Source: Leeuwenhoekiella sp044542075 (GTDB taxonomy: Bacteria; Bacteroidota; Bacteroidia; Flavobacteriales; Flavobacteriaceae). Taken from it: DNA of 64,000 nt. The notes under the pieces were generated by a model. The model saw nothing but the letters and a program-made list of their open reading frames with translations. It was not told the DNA's origin and did not search any database. A program made the translations under genes and the position numbers. Where the stretch lies: the NCBI RefSeq assembly GCF_044542075.1, contig NZ_JBITTU010000003.1, forward strand, positions 124,001 through 188,000, in the 5' to 3' direction. Positions within the stretch are counted from its first letter, which is position 1. Every line of letters begins with the position of its first letter. Positions 1 to 8,611 of this stretch are shown piece after piece.

Positions 1-2
1 AT

Positions 3-1004
3 GAGTACAATCAAACTGCAATGAACTTGTTTCCGCAGTTAACTAATGCAGACATTGATGATATTCTTGCGTATACGAATACTCCTAAGCCTGAGGCTAC
101 AGCTCCTGCTGCAGTTGCAGGTGATTCTGCTCAAGGTGGTGGAGGTGGAGTATCGACCACTATAATATTGGGAATTCTTGCTGTAATCCTGGTGATGCTG
201 GTTGCGGTTCTTTTTCTTGTAAACAGCACTTTGAGAAAATTTGCAGTTGCACAAGGTGTAGAGCTTCCGGTTAAGGAAACCCGTAAGCCTATTTATAAAG
301 CATTTGTTGAAAATCAATTTTTAGTATTGGTTTCTGTTATAGTATTGCTTTTAGGAGGTGCTTACTTTGCCTACGGGTGGATGATGCAGGTAGGAGTTGA
401 TCAAGGTTACGAGCCAATTCAGCCAATACATTATTCACATAGAATTCATGCTGGTGAGAACCAAATAGAATGTAAATACTGTCACTCTTCAGCAAGAACA
501 AGTAAGCATTCTGGGATACCTTCTTTGAATGTATGTATGAATTGTCATAAGAGTATAGGCGAGGTTGCTGATAATACTTCAGAATTCTCATCAGTTACTG
601 AGGACTATTCAAAAGAGTTTTACGATAAAGAAATTCAGAAATTATATAAAGCAGCGGGTTGGGATCCTGCTACGCAATCATACACTGGGGAGACTCAGGC
701 TGTAGAATGGGTACGTATTCATAACCTACCAGATTTTGCATATTTCAACCACTCGCAGCACGTTAGTGTTGCTGGGGTGCAGTGTCAAACGTGTCACGGT
801 CCTGTTGAGGAGATGGAGATTATGTATCAATTTGCTCCTTTAACTATGGGGTGGTGTATAAACTGCCATAGAGAGACAAACGTTAAGATAGATGGTAACC
901 CATATTATGAGAAAATTCATGAGGAGCTTTCTAAGAAATATGGTGTTGAGCAATTAACGGCTGCGCAAATGGGAGGTCTTGAATGTGGTAAGTGCCATTA
1001 TTAA
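3..1004 (+). CDS. actA: Alternative complex III subunit ActA, multiheme cytochrome c (5' partial)
   Basis: Pentaheme cytochrome c subunit of the quinol-oxidising alternative complex III, which relays electrons in the periplasm. The frame is open from base 3 with no stop, and the first residues (EYNQTAMNLFPQLTNADID) look like the C-terminal end of a class I cytochrome c domain with its axial Met. The ATG at 21 is therefore internal and the gene starts upstream of the window. After this come a Gly-rich linker, two membrane helices (about 170-240 and 310-390 nt), then five CxxCH heme motifs: CKYCH, CMNCH, CQTCH, CINCH and CGKCH, the last at the very C-terminus. The gene lies 57 nt before actB and heads the act-cox cluster visible here. 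Family assignment is firm; the content of the missing N-terminus (probably one more heme domain) is inference. Confidence 0.93.
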   Translation, partial: EYNQTAMNLFPQLTNADIDDILAYTNTPKPEATAPAAVAGDSAQGGGGGVSTTIILGILAVILVMLVAVLFLVNSTLRKFAVAQGVELPVKETRKPIYKAFVENQFLVLVSVIVLLLGGAYFAYGWMMQVGVDQGYEPIQPIHYSHRIHAGENQIECKYCHSSARTSKHSGIPSLNVCMNCHKSIGEVADNTSEFSSVTEDYSKEFYDKEIQKLYKAAGWDPATQSYTGETQAVEWVRIHNLPDFAYFNHSQHVSVAGVQCQTCHGPVEEMEIMYQFAPLTMGWCINCHRETNVKIDGNPYYEKIHEELSKKYGVEQLTAAQMGGLECGKCHY

Positions 1005-1061
1005 TAAAATAGAATACGTGTTGTTTTATCTCGCGTTCCAAAATAAATAACAATAGATTTT

Positions 1062-4000
1062 ATGTCATCAAACAAGAAATACTGGAAAAGTGTTGAAGAG
1101 CTAAATGAAAATAGCTCTATTGTTGAGGCGCTTAAACAGAATGAGTTTGCGCAGGAGATTCCTACAGATGAGTTTCTGGGCGACAAGAATTCGTTAGATG
1201 CTTCTTCTACTACGCGTCGTGATTTCTTAAAATATGTAGGTTTTTCTACAGCTGCTGCTACATTAGCTGCCTGTGAAGGTCCTGTTGTGAAATCAATACC
1301 TTACGTAGTAGCTCCAGAGCGTATTACTGTAGGTAAAGCAGAGTATTATGCGTCTACAATGGCAGATGGTTTTGACTTCGCTAGTGTATTGGTTAAAACT
1401 CGTGAGGGAAGACCTATTAAAATTGAGAATAATAAAATGGCCTCTGCTTTAGGGGGTAATAATGCTCGTGTGCACGCTTCTGTATTGTCTATGTACGATA
1501 CAAAAAGATTGCAAGGGCCAAAGATAAATGGAGAGGATGTTTCGTGGGATGAGCTTGATGAAAATTTAGGTTCTAAACTTAAATCTCTAGGTGGAAAAAG
1601 TATTGTGTTGTTGACACAAACTTTTGCGAGTCCATCAACGTCAAAATTAATTGCAGAATTTTCTGCAGCATATCCTAATGTTAAGCATGTGACTTATGAC
1701 ACTATAAGTGAGAGTGCAGCATTAGATGCTTTTGAAAGTAAATATGGAATGCGTGCATTACCTGATTACGATTTTTCTAAGGCAGAAGTTATTGTTTCTT
1801 TTGGAGCAGATTTCTTAGGAGATTGGCAAGGTGGTGGTTTTGGACCGAGCTACTCAAAAAGTAGAGTTCCTCAAAACGGAAAAATGTCTCGTCACATTCA
1901 GTTTGAGGCAAATATGACCTTGTCTGGAGCTAATGCAGATAAGCGTGTGTTAATGACACCAAGTGAGCAGAAAAAAGCAATAACTGCATTGCAAGATTTA
2001 ATTTCTGGCGGTGGGTCTAACACAGGTCTTTCTCCAGAACTTGATAAAGCTGTTAAAGCTGCTGCAACACAATTAAGTAATGCTGGTAGCAAAGGTGTTT
2101 TTGTTACGGGTATTCAGGATGCAAATGCTCAGCTAGTTGCATTATCTATAAATGAATCTCTTGGTAGTGTTGTTATAGATACACAATATCCTAAAATGAC
2201 TCGTCAGGGTGATGCCAAGGCTGTTAAGCAATTAGTAGCTGACATGAACTCAGGTTCGGTAGGTGCTTTATTAGTAATGGGTGTTAACCCGGCTTACAGT
2301 ATGCCTAATGTAGATGAGTTTAAAGTTGGTTTAGAGAAGGTTGATGTTCGTGTTTCTTTCAATATGAAAGAAGATGAAACCGCTTTGTTGTGTAATTATC
2401 TTGCGCCAACTCCACATTATTTAGAATCTTGGGGTGATGTAGAGATTAAAAAGGGTCAAATTTGTTTGACGCAGCCTACTATAAGACCATTATTTAGTAC
2501 TAGACAATTCCAGGATTCTTTATTGACCTGGACCGGTAGTACACAAACGTATTATGATTATTTAAAAGCAAATTGGAGTAATTCTTCAACTAGCTTTAAT
2601 CAAGCTTTGCACGATGGTATCGTGTCTGGCACTATAAATACAGAAGCAACCGCTGTTACTGAAGAAATAAATTCAGTTTCTGAAAATGGATCTTTAACAC
2701 TAGCGAGTGCATTATCTGCATTAGCTCAGGACGGTGAAACTTCTGGAAATGGTTTTGATTTAACGCTGTATTCTAGTACGGGTATGGGTGATGGTCAGCA
2801 AGCTAATAACCCCTGGTTGCAAGAATTTCCTGATCCTATTACAAGAACTTCTTGGGATAACTTTCTTACTATGTCAAAAGTTGACGCAGATAAGTTAGGT
2901 GTTGAGAATGAGATTACTTCAAAGGGAGAGCTTAACGGTAGCTATGTAACCATAACATTAGATGGTGTTAAACTTGAAAATGTACCAGTATATATTCAGC
3001 CAGGTCAGGCTCCAGGGTCTGTAGGACTTGCTTTGGGTTATGGTAAAACTGCTGCTGTACAGGATGAAATGAAAGTAGGTGTTAACGCCTACCCGTTATA
3101 TAAAGATTTTAGTGCAACTCAAAAAGTTGAAATTACTAAAACTAGTGGATGGCATGAGTTTGCCTGCGTTCAGATGCAGAATACAATGGCTGGTCGTGCA
3201 GATGATATTATCCGTGAGACTACATTAGAGATTTTTAATTCTAAAGATGTTCATGCTTGGAACCCTGTAGGAGAGGTTGATTATAACCACTCTGAGATTG
3301 AGGTTAGAGATAAGAATGCAGACATTTGGGAATCTTTTGATGATACTGTAGGGCCACATTTTAATCTTTCTATAGATTTAAATGCATGTACCGGTTGTGG
3401 TGCTTGTGTTATTGCGTGTCACGCTGAGAATAATGTTCCTGTGGTAGGGAAGCAAGAAGTTAGAAACTTTAGAGATATGCATTGGTTGCGTATTGACCGT
3501 TACTATTCTTCTGAAGATACCTTTGCTGAAGAAACTAAAACGCTTGAAGAGCTTCCGGCTTTTGACTCGTATTCTGTAGTAGAAGTTCAGTCTTATGATA
3601 ATCCTGAGGTAGCTTTTCAACCTGTGATGTGTCAGCACTGTAACCACGCTCCTTGTGAAACTGTGTGTCCTGTTGCTGCAATAGGTCACGGTAGACAGGG
3701 TCAAAACCAAATGACATATAACCGTTGTGTAGGTACACGTTATTGTGCAAACAACTGTCCGTATAAAGTACGTCGTTTTAACTGGTTCTTATATAGTGAA
3801 AACGATGAGTTTGATTACAATATGAACAATGATTTAGGTCGTATGGTTCTTAATCCAGATGTTACTGTGCGTTCTAGAGGGGTTATGGAGAAATGTTCTT
3901 TCTGTATTCAAATGACTCAGAAGACCATTTTAGATGCTAAACGTGAAGGTAGAGTAATTAAAGATGGTGAGTTTGCAACAGCTTGTAGCAATGCTTGTGA

Positions 4001-4154
4001 TAATGGTGCTATTAAGTTTGGGGATGTAAATATTCCAGATTCAGAAATCGTAGAATTGAAAAATGATAAACGCAAGTATTACTTACTTGAAGATATAGGA
4101 GTTAAACCTAATGTATTCTATCAGGTAAAAGTTAAAAATACTGCTGAAGCTTAA
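1062..4154 (+). CDS. actB: Alternative complex III subunit ActB, molybdopterin-oxidoreductase-like FeS protein
   Basis: Large periplasmic iron-sulfur subunit (1030 aa) of alternative complex III, of the type named TAT-variant-translocated molybdopterin oxidoreductase in Bacteroidota. A twin-arginine motif (TTRRDFLKYVG, about residues 50-60) is followed by a hydrophobic run and a lipobox-like LAAC, so Tat export plus lipid anchoring is likely. The middle (about 100-700) resembles a molybdopterin oxidoreductase fold; in characterised ActB proteins this part carries no Mo cofactor. The C-terminal part has ferredoxin-type clusters: CTGCGACVIAC from about residue 776, CQHCNHAPCETVC from 857, CVGTRYCANNC from 889, then CSFC and CSNAC. 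These form the electron wire from the quinol site to ActA hemes. It sits between actA and actC (31 nt to actC). Confidence 0.95.
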   Translation: MSSNKKYWKSVEELNENSSIVEALKQNEFAQEIPTDEFLGDKNSLDASSTTRRDFLKYVGFSTAAATLAACEGPVVKSIPYVVAPERITVGKAEYYASTMADGFDFASVLVKTREGRPIKIENNKMASALGGNNARVHASVLSMYDTKRLQGPKINGEDVSWDELDENLGSKLKSLGGKSIVLLTQTFASPSTSKLIAEFSAAYPNVKHVTYDTISESAALDAFESKYGMRALPDYDFSKAEVIVSFGADFLGDWQGGGFGPSYSKSRVPQNGKMSRHIQFEANMTLSGANADKRVLMTPSEQKKAITALQDLISGGGSNTGLSPELDKAVKAAATQLSNAGSKGVFVTGIQDANAQLVALSINESLGSVVIDTQYPKMTRQGDAKAVKQLVADMNSGSVGALLVMGVNPAYSMPNVDEFKVGLEKVDVRVSFNMKEDETALLCNYLAPTPHYLESWGDVEIKKGQICLTQPTIRPLFSTRQFQDSLLTWTGSTQTYYDYLKANWSNSSTSFNQALHDGIVSGTINTEATAVTEEINSVSENGSLTLASALSALAQDGETSGNGFDLTLYSSTGMGDGQQANNPWLQEFPDPITRTSWDNFLTMSKVDADKLGVENEITSKGELNGSYVTITLDGVKLENVPVYIQPGQAPGSVGLALGYGKTAAVQDEMKVGVNAYPLYKDFSATQKVEITKTSGWHEFACVQMQNTMAGRADDIIRETTLEIFNSKDVHAWNPVGEVDYNHSEIEVRDKNADIWESFDDTVGPHFNLSIDLNACTGCGACVIACHAENNVPVVGKQEVRNFRDMHWLRIDRYYSSEDTFAEETKTLEELPAFDSYSVVEVQSYDNPEVAFQPVMCQHCNHAPCETVCPVAAIGHGRQGQNQMTYNRCVGTRYCANNCPYKVRRFNWFLYSENDEFDYNMNNDLGRMVLNPDVTVRSRGVMEKCSFCIQMTQKTILDAKREGRVIKDGEFATACSNACDNGAIKFGDVNIPDSEIVELKNDKRKYYLLEDIGVKPNVFYQVKVKNTAEA

Positions 4155-4185
4155 AATTTTTTAAAATAAATATCAATATATTAAT

Positions 4186-5973
4186 ATGTCGTCACACTAC
4201 GAAGCACCCATAAGAGAGCCTTTGATTCTTGGAGAGAAATCTTACCACGATATCAGTGTAGATGTAGGAGCTCCTATATTAGGAAAGGCCAATAAATCTT
4301 GGTGGATTGTTTTTTCTATAGCGCTTATCGCATTTTTGTGGGGTTTAGGCTGTATTGTTTATACAGTAACTACAGGAATTGGGGTTTGGGGTCTTAACAA
4401 AACAATTGGCTGGGCCTGGGATATTACCAACTTTGTTTGGTGGGTAGGTATTGGTCACGCCGGTACCTTGATCTCCGCAGTACTTTTATTGTTCCGTCAA
4501 AAATGGCGTATGGCAATTAACAGGTCTGCAGAAGCGATGACAATTTTTGCTGTTGTTCAAGCTGGTTTATTTCCTATAATTCACATGGGTCGCCCTTGGT
4601 TGGCGTATTGGGTATTACCTATTCCTAACCAGTTTGGTTCGTTGTGGGTAAACTTTAATTCACCTCTACTTTGGGACGTATTTGCAATATCAACATATTT
4701 ATCTGTTTCGCTTGTTTTCTGGTGGACAGGTTTACTTCCAGATTTTGCAATGATTAGAGATCGTACCAAAAGTCCTTTTCAACAAAAGATTTACGGTATA
4801 TTAAGTTTTGGATGGAGCGGTCGTGCAAAAGACTGGCAACGTTTTGAGGAAGTATCTTTAGTGCTTGCGGGTTTAGCAACACCGTTAGTACTTTCTGTAC
4901 ATACTATTGTATCATTTGACTTTGCTACTTCAGTTGTTCCGGGATGGCACAGTACGATTTTCCCTCCTTACTTTGTTGCTGGTGCAATATTTTCAGGATT
5001 TGCTATGGTACAAACATTACTTCTTGTAATGCGTAAAGTTGTAAATCTTGAAAATTACATAACAATTGTTCATATTGAATTTATGAATAAGGTAATACTA
5101 CTAACTGGTGGTATTGTAACTGTTGCCTACTTAACCGAGTATTTTATTGGTTGGTATTCTGGTGTACCTTATGAGAATTATACCTATTTGTCTTTTGGTG
5201 CTGCTACTGGACCTTACTGGTGGGCCTTCTGGGCATTAATTATATGTAACCTTATTGTGCCACTTACGCTATGGGTCAAGGCTTGGAGAAGAAATATAGT
5301 TTGGACCTTTTTTGTTGCTCTTGTTATTAACATAGGTATGTGGTTTGAGCGTTTTGATATTATTGTTCTTTGTTTAAGTAAAGACAGATTAACGTCTTCC
5401 TGGTCAATGTTCTCTCCTACTTTTGTAGATATTGGAGTATTTGTTGGGACTATTGGTTTCTTCTTTGTATTATTCTTATTATACGCTCGTACATTTCCTG
5501 TAATTGCTCAGGCTGAAGTTAAGAGTATTCTTAAATCATCTGGTGCTCGTTACAAGCGAATTAGAGAGTCTGGAGAAGATCTTGCAGGTACTGCTGCAGA
5601 TAGCCGTACATCTAATTATGCTGAGCGTACAACTTTAGCTTCTGCTTCAAATAATGATAAAACATATCATCAAGCAACAGTTAATGCAGACGTGATGTTA
5701 GATACTGAAGCTAAGAAAACACAGGTTGATTTGATGTTGTCAAGAATAGGTATTTATGACCCGGCAACTCAAACTACAAATGATTTGAAACTGATAAGTG
5801 GTGTAGGTCCTGTACTTGAACAGAAATTGCATCAGCTGGGTATTTATACCTACGATCAGGTAAGTAAAATGACAAAAACAGAATATGACTTGTTAGACGA
5901 GATCATAGATGCTTTTCCAGGAAGAGCTGAACGTGATGATTGGGCAGGTCAGGCACAAAAACTTAAACAATAA
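4186..5973 (+). CDS. actC: Alternative complex III subunit ActC, NrfD-like membrane protein with C-terminal helix-hairpin-helix-like tail
   Basis: Integral-membrane NrfD/PsrC-family subunit that holds the menaquinol-binding site of alternative complex III. Residues about 40-450 contain about ten hydrophobic helices, with the family-typical W- and H-rich segments. At 595 aa it is longer than the roughly 450-480 residues of many relatives. The extra C-terminal part is a charged linker (about 450-530), then a 65-residue module with ISGVGPVLEQKLHQLGI, which reads like a helix-hairpin-helix of the COG3743 kind found as a tail on several Bacteroidota proteins. It lies 31 nt after actB and 3 nt before actD, as expected for one operon. 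The NrfD assignment is firm; the function of the tail is unknown. Confidence 0.94.
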   Translation: MSSHYEAPIREPLILGEKSYHDISVDVGAPILGKANKSWWIVFSIALIAFLWGLGCIVYTVTTGIGVWGLNKTIGWAWDITNFVWWVGIGHAGTLISAVLLLFRQKWRMAINRSAEAMTIFAVVQAGLFPIIHMGRPWLAYWVLPIPNQFGSLWVNFNSPLLWDVFAISTYLSVSLVFWWTGLLPDFAMIRDRTKSPFQQKIYGILSFGWSGRAKDWQRFEEVSLVLAGLATPLVLSVHTIVSFDFATSVVPGWHSTIFPPYFVAGAIFSGFAMVQTLLLVMRKVVNLENYITIVHIEFMNKVILLTGGIVTVAYLTEYFIGWYSGVPYENYTYLSFGAATGPYWWAFWALIICNLIVPLTLWVKAWRRNIVWTFFVALVINIGMWFERFDIIVLCLSKDRLTSSWSMFSPTFVDIGVFVGTIGFFFVLFLLYARTFPVIAQAEVKSILKSSGARYKRIRESGEDLAGTAADSRTSNYAERTTLASASNNDKTYHQATVNADVMLDTEAKKTQVDLMLSRIGIYDPATQTTNDLKLISGVGPVLEQKLHQLGIYTYDQVSKMTKTEYDLLDEIIDAFPGRAERDDWAGQAQKLKQ

Positions 5974-5976
5974 AAT

Positions 5977-6516
5977 ATGGCATCAGCAAACGTTTTACAT
6001 GCGCTTTACAATGATGATGATATTCTCATGAAAGCTGTGAAGGAGTTACGTGCTAAAAAGTATAGAATAATTGAGGTGTATACTCCTTTTCCGGTACACG
6101 GTTTAGACAAAGCAATGGGGCTTGCTCCTACGCGTCTAGCTATTACTTCTTTTATGTATGGTCTTGTGGGGTTAAGTGTGGCTACCTTGATGATGAACTT
6201 TATCATGATTGAAGATTGGCCTAGAAATATAGGTGGTAAACCTAGTTTTTCATACTTACAAAATATGCCTGCTTTTGTGCCTATTATGTTTGAGTTAACC
6301 GTCTTTTTTGCGGCTCACTTAATGGTAATTACATTTTACTTAAGAAGTAAAATTTGGCCGTTCCAGAAGGCTTCAAATCCAGATGTTAGAACTACAGATG
6401 ATCACTTTTTGATTGAAGTAGATGCTGCAAATCACGATCTAGATGAGCTTTCTAAGTTTCTATATGATACAGGAGCTTCAGAAATAAGTTTAATTCACAA
6501 TGAAGAACACGCTTAA
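5977..6516 (+). CDS. actD: Alternative complex III subunit ActD (DUF3341)
   Basis: Small membrane subunit (179 aa) of alternative complex III with two transmembrane helices (about residues 52-75 and 100-122). The N-terminal soluble part carries the family signature around YTPFPVHGLDKAMG, and a hydrophilic C-terminal tail follows the helices. It is separated by 3 nt from actC and from actE, so the three are very probably translated from one message. In known structures ActD packs against ActC and ActF and has no redox cofactor. Nothing odd was seen. Confidence 0.93.
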   Translation: MASANVLHALYNDDDILMKAVKELRAKKYRIIEVYTPFPVHGLDKAMGLAPTRLAITSFMYGLVGLSVATLMMNFIMIEDWPRNIGGKPSFSYLQNMPAFVPIMFELTVFFAAHLMVITFYLRSKIWPFQKASNPDVRTTDDHFLIEVDAANHDLDELSKFLYDTGASEISLIHNEEHA

Positions 6517-6519
6517 CAA

Positions 6520-7203
6520 ATGAGAAATAATATTCAAATATTAGGCTCTTTAATGTTAGTTGTTATTTTGGCTTCTTGTCAGAATAAGGATTATCGTAAC
6601 TATCAATATATGCCTAACATGTATCAGGAAGTGAGTTATGAAGCTTACGGTAATTATGAGGTATTTCCTAATGGGATGGAAGCAATGATACCTGCTGAAG
6701 GTTCTGTTTCTCGCGGATGGATGCCTTATGAATACGAGAACAGTACAGAGGGTTATGAAGCTGCTAAGGGCACACTTGCAAATCCTGTTCCATATACTGA
6801 AGATAATTTAAATGAAGGTAAGGAGCTATATACTATTTACTGTGCAATTTGTCACGGTGATAAAGGTGATGGTCAAGGTACTTTAGCTAAGCGTGAAAAG
6901 ATATTAGGTATACCAGCATATAATGATCAAGGTAGAGCTATAACAGAAGGTAGTATTTACCATGTCACTTATTATGGTATTAATACAATGGGATCTTATG
7001 CCAGTCAAACTACAGAGCGTGAATTATGGCTAATAAATCACTATGTTATAGATCTAAAATATGAATTAGATGGTAAACCTAAAAGAGCCTTTGATTCTGA
7101 TGCAAGTGTTGATGATGAAGCTGTTTTAACTGAAGAAGAAGCAACTGATGATGGTAATGTAATGACTACAACTCCTTCTGAAGAAGCTCAAATCGAAGAA
7201 TAA
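6520..7203 (+). CDS. actE: Alternative complex III subunit ActE, monoheme cytochrome c lipoprotein
   Basis: Monoheme cytochrome c subunit (227 aa) of alternative complex III. The N-terminus is a lipoprotein signal ending in ILASC with Cys20 as the acylated residue, so the protein is anchored on the periplasmic face. The single heme motif CAICH begins at residue 108, and a downstream NTMGSYA segment supplies the likely axial Met. The C-terminal 40 residues are acidic and low-complexity. It is 3 nt from actD and 23 nt from actF. Domain and neighbours agree, so the assignment is firm. Confidence 0.94.
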   Translation: MRNNIQILGSLMLVVILASCQNKDYRNYQYMPNMYQEVSYEAYGNYEVFPNGMEAMIPAEGSVSRGWMPYEYENSTEGYEAAKGTLANPVPYTEDNLNEGKELYTIYCAICHGDKGDGQGTLAKREKILGIPAYNDQGRAITEGSIYHVTYYGINTMGSYASQTTERELWLINHYVIDLKYELDGKPKRAFDSDASVDDEAVLTEEEATDDGNVMTTTPSEEAQIEE

Positions 7204-7226
7204 TAAAGCCAGGATATTTCAAAATT

Positions 7227-8585
7227 ATGTATACATTTTCTAGTAAATTAAGACTTTTCGCCATAATTAGTATGGTACTTGGGTTAGTTGGCTTGGTCTA
7301 TGGCTTTCTCTCTGTCCCGTCTACGGTAGAAGAAGCGAGCGCAGTTTTAGCTTCTCACGATGCCCACCACGAGACTACTGAAAATCACGAAGAAGCCAGT
7401 TTTATAGATGAAGCTCGTCAAGAGCATGGCTATTCTGAAGCTGCTATGGCTAAAGATAAGGATATGGGTCATAATGCTCATGAAGACGAAGAGCATATGG
7501 AACACGTTTTGCATCAAATGCAAAGTAAACCTTGGTCTGCTGCATTCATAGCTGCATTCTTTTTTATGATGATCGCTTTGGGAGCTTTAGTGTTTTATGC
7601 TATTCAAACTGCAGCTCAGGCAGGATGGTCACCAGTTCTATTTAGAGTAATGGAGGGTATTACGCATTACTTACTTCCTGGTTCAATCATAGTTCTTCTT
7701 ATTGTAGTTTTTGCGGGAGAGCACTTTTATCCTTGGCAAAACCATGAATTAGTTGCTGAAGATCAAATTTTGCAAGATAAAGCAGGATATTTAAATTTTC
7801 CTTTCTGGTTAATACGCTCAATAATTTATGTAGCCGGTTGGAACTTATATAGATTTTTTGCTAGAAAAAATAGTCTAGCAATGGATACAGCAGAAGATGA
7901 TAGGCCATACAAGAATTTGTTTAAATTTTCAATATTCTTTTTAGCATTTTTCCTATGTACAGAATCGACTATGGCTTGGGATTGGTTTATGTCTATGACT
8001 CCACACTGGTATAGCACATTGTACGCTTGGTATATTTTAGCAGGTATGATGGTATCTGCGGTAACGGTAATAGCTATGGTAACAGTTTCACTTAAAGCTA
8101 TTGGGAAATTAGAGTTTGTAAATGATAGTCACCTTCACGATCTAGCTAAGTTTATGTTCGGTTTCAGCATATTCTGGACATATTTATGGTTTGGTCAATT
8201 TATGTTGATTTGGTACGCAAATATACCGGAAGAAGTAACATATTTCATCTTAAGAATTCAGGAGTACAATCCTATTTTCTTCGGAATGTTGATATTAAAC
8301 TTTGTATTTCCTATTATTATTTTAATGAACAGTGATTTCAAACGAGTTTCTTGGTTCGTAGTTATAGCTGGTACTATTATACTTGTAGGTCATTACATAG
8401 ATATATTCTTACTTGTGATGCCATCTACAGTGGGGCCATATTGGTCTTTCGGAATTACAGAATTCGCAGCTATATTATTTTTCCTAGGATTGTTTATTCT
8501 AATGGTAGGCCTGGGCTTATCTAGAGTGTCATTAAGACCTAAGAATAATCCGTTCTTAGTAGAAAGCGAGCATTTTCATTATTAA
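7227..8585 (+). CDS. actF: Alternative complex III subunit ActF, quinol:cytochrome c oxidoreductase membrane subunit
   Basis: Second large integral-membrane subunit (452 aa), related to ActC but without a quinol site in known structures. It has one N-terminal helix (about residues 7-30), then a loop rich in His, Glu and Asp (about 42-98), then about nine further helices up to residue 440. Segments such as MAWDWFMSMTPHWYSTLYAW are typical of ActF. The His-rich loop is longer and more charged than I would expect and is listed separately as an observation. It lies 23 nt after actE and 26 nt before the oxidase subunit II gene, continuing the operon. Confidence 0.93.
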   Translation: MYTFSSKLRLFAIISMVLGLVGLVYGFLSVPSTVEEASAVLASHDAHHETTENHEEASFIDEARQEHGYSEAAMAKDKDMGHNAHEDEEHMEHVLHQMQSKPWSAAFIAAFFFMMIALGALVFYAIQTAAQAGWSPVLFRVMEGITHYLLPGSIIVLLIVVFAGEHFYPWQNHELVAEDQILQDKAGYLNFPFWLIRSIIYVAGWNLYRFFARKNSLAMDTAEDDRPYKNLFKFSIFFLAFFLCTESTMAWDWFMSMTPHWYSTLYAWYILAGMMVSAVTVIAMVTVSLKAIGKLEFVNDSHLHDLAKFMFGFSIFWTYLWFGQFMLIWYANIPEEVTYFILRIQEYNPIFFGMLILNFVFPIIILMNSDFKRVSWFVVIAGTIILVGHYIDIFLLVMPSTVGPYWSFGITEFAAILFFLGLFILMVGLGLSRVSLRPKNNPFLVESEHFHY

Positions 8586-8611
8586 TATCAACGAACAGAA
8601 AAAACACAACA

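Noticed and set aside
21..1004. ATG at 21 as the start of actA
   Set aside because: The same frame continues upstream to the window edge with cytochrome c-like residues, so the gene is truncated by the window.
1362..3160. ActB as an active molybdenum enzyme
   Set aside because: Homology to molybdopterin oxidoreductases is structural; characterised ActB proteins lack the cofactor.
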